A stretch of 64,000 bases of DNA from a bacterium (lineage in GTDB: Bacteria; Bacillota; Bacilli; Lactobacillales; Streptococcaceae), in assembly GCA_905221215.1 (NCBI GenBank), contig CAJNCI010000004.1, positions 62,001 to 126,000 of the forward strand, written 5' to 3'. The position numbers and the translations under genes were made by a program. The first letter of the stretch is position 1. Each line of letters begins with the position of its first letter. The notes under the pieces are model-generated. The model did not search any database, was not told where the DNA came from, and saw only the letters and a program-made list of their open reading frames with translations. Below are positions 59,636 to 64,000 of the stretch, in pieces.

Positions 59636-59661
59636 GAGAATCAAGATTGCTCCTGATTCTC
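59636..59661 (-). terminator. clpC terminator
   Basis: GAGAATCA (59636-59643) and TGATTCTC (59654-59661) form an 8-bp stem; on the minus strand TTTTTT follows. It begins six bases after the clpC stop. Confidence 0.85.
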
Positions 59662-59666
59662 CATTT

Positions 59667-62099
59667 TTATGCAATATCAAATTTCAATTGGCCTGCTTTA
59701 ACACCAATCTTAAGTGTGCTACCTGCCACTAAATCTCCCTTAAGAAGAAGTTCTGCCAACTTGTCCTCCACTTCTGTTTGCAGAGTTCTGCGAAGTGGAC
59801 GAGCTCCCATCTCTGGATCATATCCTTGATTTGCCAACAATTTCAGTGCTGAAGTTTGTAATTTCAAGTCAATACCTTTTTCAGCCAAACTTGCCACTAA
59901 AGGTTTAACCATAATCTTCACCACTTCCTGCATATGGTCGCTAGAAAGGCTATGGAAGACCACCTTTTCATCAATACGGTTGATAAACTCAGGTCTATAA
60001 GCCTTTTTCAACTCTTCAAACATGCGTTTTTCCATATTTTCCTGGTCAAAACGAATATCCTTAGCCCCAAAACCAACTGTCTTGTCATCACGAAGGGCTG
60101 TCGCACCTAGGTTCGATGTCATAATGATAATGGTATTTGAAAAATCGACCTTGCGTCCCTTGCTATCTGTCAAGACACCGTCATCCAAGACCTGCAAGAG
60201 AACATTAAAGATGTCTGGATGGGCTTTTTCTACCTCGTCAAAGAGAAGAACAGAGTATGGTTTGTTGCGAACCTTCTCGGTCAACTCCCCACCTTCTTCA
60301 TAACCCACATAGCCTGGAGGAGCTCCGTTGAGACGGCTAGCTGCGAATTTCTCCATATACTCACTCATATCAAAGCGGATAAGAGCTGATTCGTCGTCAA
60401 AAAGAACTTCTGCCAAAGCCTTGGCCAATTCGGTCTTCCCGACACCTGTGGGTCCTAGGAACATAAAGGAACCAATCGGACGCTTGTGACTGCGAATTCC
60501 TGACTGGTTGCGGCGAATCGCACGGCTAATGCTTGAAACAGCTTGATCTTGACCGATGACACGTTTGTGTAGTTCCGCTTCCAGATTTAGATATTTTTTA
60601 GCATCCGTTTGAGTCAGTTTTTGGACTGGAATACCTGACAAGCGACTCAAAGTGGTCAAAATATCAGACTCTGTCACCAAGTCTTTGTAGACAGGTACTT
60701 CCTCTTCTTTTGCGATTAGCTGGGCTGCCTGTTTCCACTTACCATCCATCAAGGCCTTGTCAGCTGAACTCAAGCCAGAATCGTCTGCTTTTACATGCTT
60801 AGCCTTATTTTGTACTGTTGCTGCTGCCTCATCCAAGAGATCGATAGCAGAGTCTGGCAAATGGCGACTAGTCAAGTAACGATGAGCCATCTTGACAGCT
60901 GTTTCAATCGCTTCATCTGTGATTTGCACACGGTGATGCTTCTCATAAGTCGCCTTCAAACCTTGCAAAATGATCATGCTGTCTGCAACACTTGGCTCTT
61001 CAATCATCACTTTGGCGAAACGACGAGAAAGTGCCGCATCTTTTTCGATATGTTTTTGATATTCTTCCTGAGTAGTCGCACCAACAGTTCTCAAAGTTCC
61101 ACGCGCCAAGGCTGGTTTCAAGATATTGGCCGCATCCAAAGTCGAGTCAATTCCGCTCCCAGAACCCATGATAGTGTGGAGTTCATCAATAAAGAGGATG
61201 ACTTGACCATCTTCTTCAATATCCTTGATGATATTGTTCATGCGTTCTTCAAAGTCACCACGGAAACGTGTCCCTGCAACAACATTCATCAAATCCAGCT
61301 CTAACACGCGCATCTTAGCCATTTCCGCAGGTACATCACCACTAGCAATACGCTGAGCGAGCCCAAGCGCCAAGGCTGTTTTCCCGACACCAGCATCCCC
61401 AACCAAGACAGGGTTGTTCTTAGTCTTCCGGCTCAAGATTTGAATCATACGGGAGATTTCCTTGTCCCGACCGATGACTGGTTCTAACTTGCCAGAGCGC
61501 GCTTGCTCTGTCAAATCATGCGTATAGTCCTCGAGACCACCGCTCGGAGTCTGGGGCATTCCCATCATATTAGCCATAGAATTTTGCTTGTCAGCTACTG
61601 TACGATGGCGTTGGCGTAGAGCCTTGAGGTCTTCACGAGTCCAACCTGCACGTTCTTCTAGATTTCGACGAAGGGCAGCAATCTTGACCTGATCTTTCTT
61701 GTCTTCATAAGAAAAACCAGCCCTCTCCAAGATACGAGTTGCCAAGGCATTGCCATCATGCAAAATCGCATAGAGGACGTGCTCTGTCCCTAGCACCTTA
61801 GCATGGACCACTGACGCTACATACTCTGCTTCATCAAAGAGGACCTGCAGACGATGAGAAAACGGCAACTCCGTAAAGGTTTCATCCTGGCTATAGTCCG
61901 TTTCAGTCAGTTCCAAAGCCACCTCTTCTAAACGATCCATCTCATATGGATAATCATTTAAAGTCGCCCCTGCCACACTATAACTATGATTGGACATGGC
62001 AATCAACAAGTGCCAAGACTCTAGATAACGAGCTCCAAAATGGCCAGCAACCATGTAGGCACTTTCGATACATTCATTCAATGCTTTTGAATAGTTCAT
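59667..62099 (-). CDS. clpC: ClpC ATPase (Clp protease unfoldase)
   Basis: An 810-residue Hsp100 unfoldase that feeds ClpP. N-terminal repeat domain (about 1-145), first AAA domain with GDAGVGKTALALGLA and arginine-rich region, middle coiled coil (ADKALMDGKWKQAAQLI), second AAA domain with GPTGVGKTELAKALAE, IRFDMSEYMEKFA and NVLLQVLDDGVLTDSKGRKV. It follows ctsR by one base and ends before the hairpin terminator. Confidence 0.97.
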   Translation of the reverse strand: MNYSKALNECIESAYMVAGHFGARYLESWHLLIAMSNHSYSVAGATLNDYPYEMDRLEEVALELTETDYSQDETFTELPFSHRLQVLFDEAEYVASVVHAKVLGTEHVLYAILHDGNALATRILERAGFSYEDKKDQVKIAALRRNLEERAGWTREDLKALRQRHRTVADKQNSMANMMGMPQTPSGGLEDYTHDLTEQARSGKLEPVIGRDKEISRMIQILSRKTKNNPVLVGDAGVGKTALALGLAQRIASGDVPAEMAKMRVLELDLMNVVAGTRFRGDFEERMNNIIKDIEEDGQVILFIDELHTIMGSGSGIDSTLDAANILKPALARGTLRTVGATTQEEYQKHIEKDAALSRRFAKVMIEEPSVADSMIILQGLKATYEKHHRVQITDEAIETAVKMAHRYLTSRHLPDSAIDLLDEAAATVQNKAKHVKADDSGLSSADKALMDGKWKQAAQLIAKEEEVPVYKDLVTESDILTTLSRLSGIPVQKLTQTDAKKYLNLEAELHKRVIGQDQAVSSISRAIRRNQSGIRSHKRPIGSFMFLGPTGVGKTELAKALAEVLFDDESALIRFDMSEYMEKFAASRLNGAPPGYVGYEEGGELTEKVRNKPYSVLLFDEVEKAHPDIFNVLLQVLDDGVLTDSKGRKVDFSNTIIIMTSNLGATALRDDKTVGFGAKDIRFDQENMEKRMFEELKKAYRPEFINRIDEKVVFHSLSSDHMQEVVKIMVKPLVASLAEKGIDLKLQTSALKLLANQGYDPEMGARPLRRTLQTEVEDKLAELLLKGDLVAGSTLKIGVKAGQLKFDIA

Positions 62100-62100
62100 C

Positions 62101-62559
62101 TTACTTCCCTTTTCTATCTACCTCTTGTATGACCTGTCGTAGCATATTAGCACGAAGGACTGGAGCTTCTTCTCCTAGAACGCGATCCAAAGCTACTGAT
62201 ACTAGCAAATTCATCTCCTGCTTGGTCATCAATTCCTGCTCAACCAAAAGCTGCAGAATATCTTCATAAATTTCTTGACTAACTCGCTCACCAATTGAGT
62301 AAAGCAAATCGCGGAGCATTTCATGATGACTAGAAAACTCAATCCGTCCTATCCGAATGTAGCCTCCGCCACCACGCTTACTTTCAACCAAATAGCCTCT
62401 ACTTTCCGTAAAGCGTGTCTTGATCACGTAGTTAATCTGACTAGGAACAACCTGGAAAGTATCTGCCAACTGACTCCGTTGTAACTCTACGATACCAGAT
62501 TGATCTAAAATCGCCTTGATGTAGGCCTCAATATGATCCGATGTATTTTTAAATCTCAT
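62101..62559 (-). CDS. ctsR: CtsR repressor of class III heat-shock genes
   Basis: A 152-residue CtsR: N-terminal winged helix with NTSDHIEAYIKAIL, QRSQLADTFQVVPSQINYVIKTRF and the wing ESKRGGGGYIRIGRI. It represses clp genes and is controlled by heat and Clp. A CtsR box lies in its own promoter. Confidence 0.96.
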   Translation of the reverse strand: MRFKNTSDHIEAYIKAILDQSGIVELQRSQLADTFQVVPSQINYVIKTRFTESRGYLVESKRGGGGYIRIGRIEFSSHHEMLRDLLYSIGERVSQEIYEDILQLLVEQELMTKQEMNLLVSVALDRVLGEEAPVLRANMLRQVIQEVDRKGK

Positions 62560-62584
62560 TACAAACCCACCTATCTCTTTAAAC

Positions 62585-62607
62585 CTTGACTATCTTTGAC
62601 TATTATA
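62585..62607 (-). promoter_or_regulatory. ctsR promoter with CtsR box
   Basis: AGTCAAAGATAGTCAAG (62585-62601, minus strand) matches the CtsR consensus RGTCAAANANRGTCAAA at 16 of 17 positions, with the -10 TATAAT (62602-62607) directly beside it. No good -35 is visible. Confidence 0.85.
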
Positions 62608-62636
62608 CCGAAATTTTCTCATTTTTAAAAGAAAAA

Positions 62637-62670
62637 GGGCGCTGGTAAAGGATAATCTTCACCAACTCCC
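62637..62670 (-). terminator. Terminator of the ABC transporter operon
   Basis: GGGAGTTGGTGAAG and CTTTACCAGCGCCC (minus strand) pair with two mismatches, followed by TTTTTC. It lies just past the ATPase gene stop (62678). Confidence 0.75.
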
Positions 62671-62677
62671 TATTTTT

Positions 62678-63406
62678 CTACTTATCTAAGCCTAATTCTG
62701 CTAATATTTGACGTTTATAGGCAATCTTTTGAACTTCCTTGTCCTCGTTTTCAGACCAATCTAGTTTAATTTCTGAAACAATCTGCCCAGGCCGATTTTT
62801 CAAGATATAAATGCGGTCGCTAAGATTGAGAGCCTCTTCGATACTATGCGTGATAATCAGGGTCGTCAGCTGCAACTGTTTGTGAATCTCAAGGTACCAA
62901 GCGTGGAGTTCCATCTTGGTCATCTCATCCAAGGCACTGAAGGCCTCATCCAAGAGAAAGAGCTTGTGACCGAAAAGGTAGGTCCTAAGCAAGGCTACAC
63001 GCTGACGCATCCCGCCACTGAGTTCATGAGGATACTTGTCCCGTACAGCTGTCAACTGGAAGGTCGCAAGAATTTCATCCGCGCGGGCAATGGCTTCCTC
63101 CTTATTCACTTTTTGAATCAAGAGGGGCAGAATGATATTGCCAAGCACCGTCTTGTGCTCCAATAGCAGGTCCTTCTGTAACATATAACTCACGCGCCCC
63201 TTAGGATTTTCCTCGCCGTCAAGGACAATTCGCCCAGACTGGACTTCTAAAATCCCAGCGATTAGATTAAAGAGGGTGGTCTTTCCAACACCGCTTGGAC
63301 CTAGGATAGAAACCACTTCTCCTGAAGTCACCTGCAGGTTGATATCCTCTAAAATCCTATCTTGTCCATAGGCATAACTAACGTGTTCTAGTCTAATTTC
63401 TGTCAT
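62678..63406 (-). CDS. ABC importer ATPase (NMT1/thiamine-precursor type)
   Basis: A 242-residue ATPase: Walker A GPSGVGKTTLFN, signature ELSGGMRQRVALL, Walker B LFLLDEAFSALDE. It touches the end of the substrate-binding gene at 63406, so they are one system. Together with an NMT1-type binding protein it probably imports a thiamine precursor or similar; nitrate/sulfonate-type specificity is an alternative. Confidence 0.85.
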   Translation of the reverse strand: MTEIRLEHVSYAYGQDRILEDINLQVTSGEVVSILGPSGVGKTTLFNLIAGILEVQSGRIVLDGEENPKGRVSYMLQKDLLLEHKTVLGNIILPLLIQKVNKEEAIARADEILATFQLTAVRDKYPHELSGGMRQRVALLRTYLFGHKLFLLDEAFSALDEMTKMELHAWYLEIHKQLQLTTLIITHSIEEALNLSDRIYILKNRPGQIVSEIKLDWSENEDKEVQKIAYKRQILAELGLDK

Positions 63407-64000
63407 TATTTCACAAATTCATTAGTGAAGCCTTTGTCTGTCAAGTCTTCTTTAAGGATACCATTTTCTTTATCCCATTTGTAGAAGGCATTCCAGCGAG
63501 CTGCGTCAAATTGACCCCATTTTTCCTTGTCGCTTGCGTATTCTTTTGATAAGTATTTTTGGGATTCGATGACAAAGTCACGTTTTTCCTTGAGTTCAGG
63601 CGCATTCTTAATGAGGATATCTGCCGCTTCCTCTGGATGCTCCATAGCATATTGGTAGCCTTTTTTGATGGCTTGGATAACTTTGCGAGCTTCTTCTTTG
63701 TTGTCTTTCAAATAGTCATTGTTTGCGATGATAACTGGTGAATAGTAGTCAAACTCCTTGACATAATCTTTCAAGTACATGAAGTTAGCATCTACGCCTT
63801 GAGATTTAGCAAGGATACCATCCCAACCGTAGTAGATCCAAGCAGTGTCAAAAACGCCATTGGCAATCGGTGTGATTGAGTTTGAGTCGTTGTTCGGTAC
63901 TTTTTCAACCTTCTCAAAGTCTCCACCTTGTGATTCTACTAAGGTTTTCAACATAGCAAGTTCAGTTGGGTCATTCCAAGTACCATATTTCTTACCAACC
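63406..64000 (-). CDS. ABC importer substrate-binding protein, NMT1/THI5-like (5' end outside window)
   Basis: The frame is open to the right edge (upstream reading ...KKYGTWNDPTELAMLKTLVESQG), so at least 198 codons are visible and the true start is beyond 64000. ITPIANGVFDTAWIYYGWDGILAKSQG and NNDYLKDNKEEARKVIQAIKKGYQYAMEHPEEAADILIK are typical of NMT1/THI5-like periplasmic-binding folds, which bind HMP and related precursors. A signal peptide is expected further upstream. It partners the ATPase at 62678. Confidence 0.82.
   Translation of the reverse strand, partial: VGKKYGTWNDPTELAMLKTLVESQGGDFEKVEKVPNNDSNSITPIANGVFDTAWIYYGWDGILAKSQGVDANFMYLKDYVKEFDYYSPVIIANNDYLKDNKEEARKVIQAIKKGYQYAMEHPEEAADILIKNAPELKEKRDFVIESQKYLSKEYASDKEKWGQFDAARWNAFYKWDKENGILKEDLTDKGFTNEFVK

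Overview
The window reads as chromosome of a mitis-group Streptococcus (S. pneumoniae / S. mitis / S. pseudopneumoniae lineage). Support comes from low-GC DNA, BOX repeats (15015-15167, 30858-30988, 34430-34582), a YSIRK surface protein, and the run fucose operon - adcRCBA - dlt - glpFOK - hslO/dus - ctsR/clpC, which is the order I remember from pneumococcal genomes. I recall cbpA and a two-component system lying between dus and clpC in S. pneumoniae; here that interval holds an isochorismatase-like gene, a lipoprotein and an NAD-salvage cluster. A commensal or diverged lineage is therefore plausible.

Layout. 1-7255 (-): a very large YSIRK surface protein with helical repeats and at least 13 repeats of about 79 residues; its 3' end is off the window, and its only in-frame ATG lies 19 nt past the ATG best placed for the Shine-Dalgarno. 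7833-9257 (-): an Rpn/PD-(D/E)XK protein plus a partial in-frame duplicate. 9358-14836 (-): a cre-controlled GH2/GH29 pair. 15174-16073 (-): an SPFH protein. 16204-29918 (-): fucose operon (fucK, fucA, fucU, four mannose-family PTS subunits, GH95, secreted GH98 with three fucose-binding modules, fucI, fucO), with fucR divergent (+). 31365-32222 (+): acid phosphatase lipoprotein. 32400-34400: a small accessory region with an Fst-like type I toxin-antitoxin, an orphan antitoxin-RNA copy, a putative small RNA and a DUF3644/HEPN-like protein. 34635-38093 (-): adcRCBA zinc uptake with an AdcR box. 38246-42702 (-): dltXABCD. 43012-47368: an Rgg/SHP-type quorum-sensing locus with a hidden 27-residue peptide gene, an ABC exporter and an MFS transporter; this is the best candidate for an undescribed system. 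47438-51588 (-): glpK-glpO-glpF. 51747-53174 (-): Mga-like regulator. 53339-55725 (+): hslO-dus-isochorismatase-like. 55801-59519: lipoprotein, small membrane protein, NrtR-like Nudix, PnuC, NadR. 59667-62559 (-): ctsR-clpC with a CtsR box. 62678-64000 (-): ABC importer ATPase and a partial substrate-binding protein.

How it fits together. Much of the left half concerns host glycans: GH98 acts outside the cell on fucosylated antigens, the PTS imports the product, and GH95, possibly GH29/GH2, and FucI/K/A/O act inside, under cre (CcpA) control and probably FucR. Zinc (Adc), D-alanylation (Dlt), glycerol (Glp), NAD salvage and Clp proteolysis are core functions. Three segments look accessory: the surface gene/Rpn end, the toxin-antitoxin/HEPN segment, and the Rgg/SHP segment.
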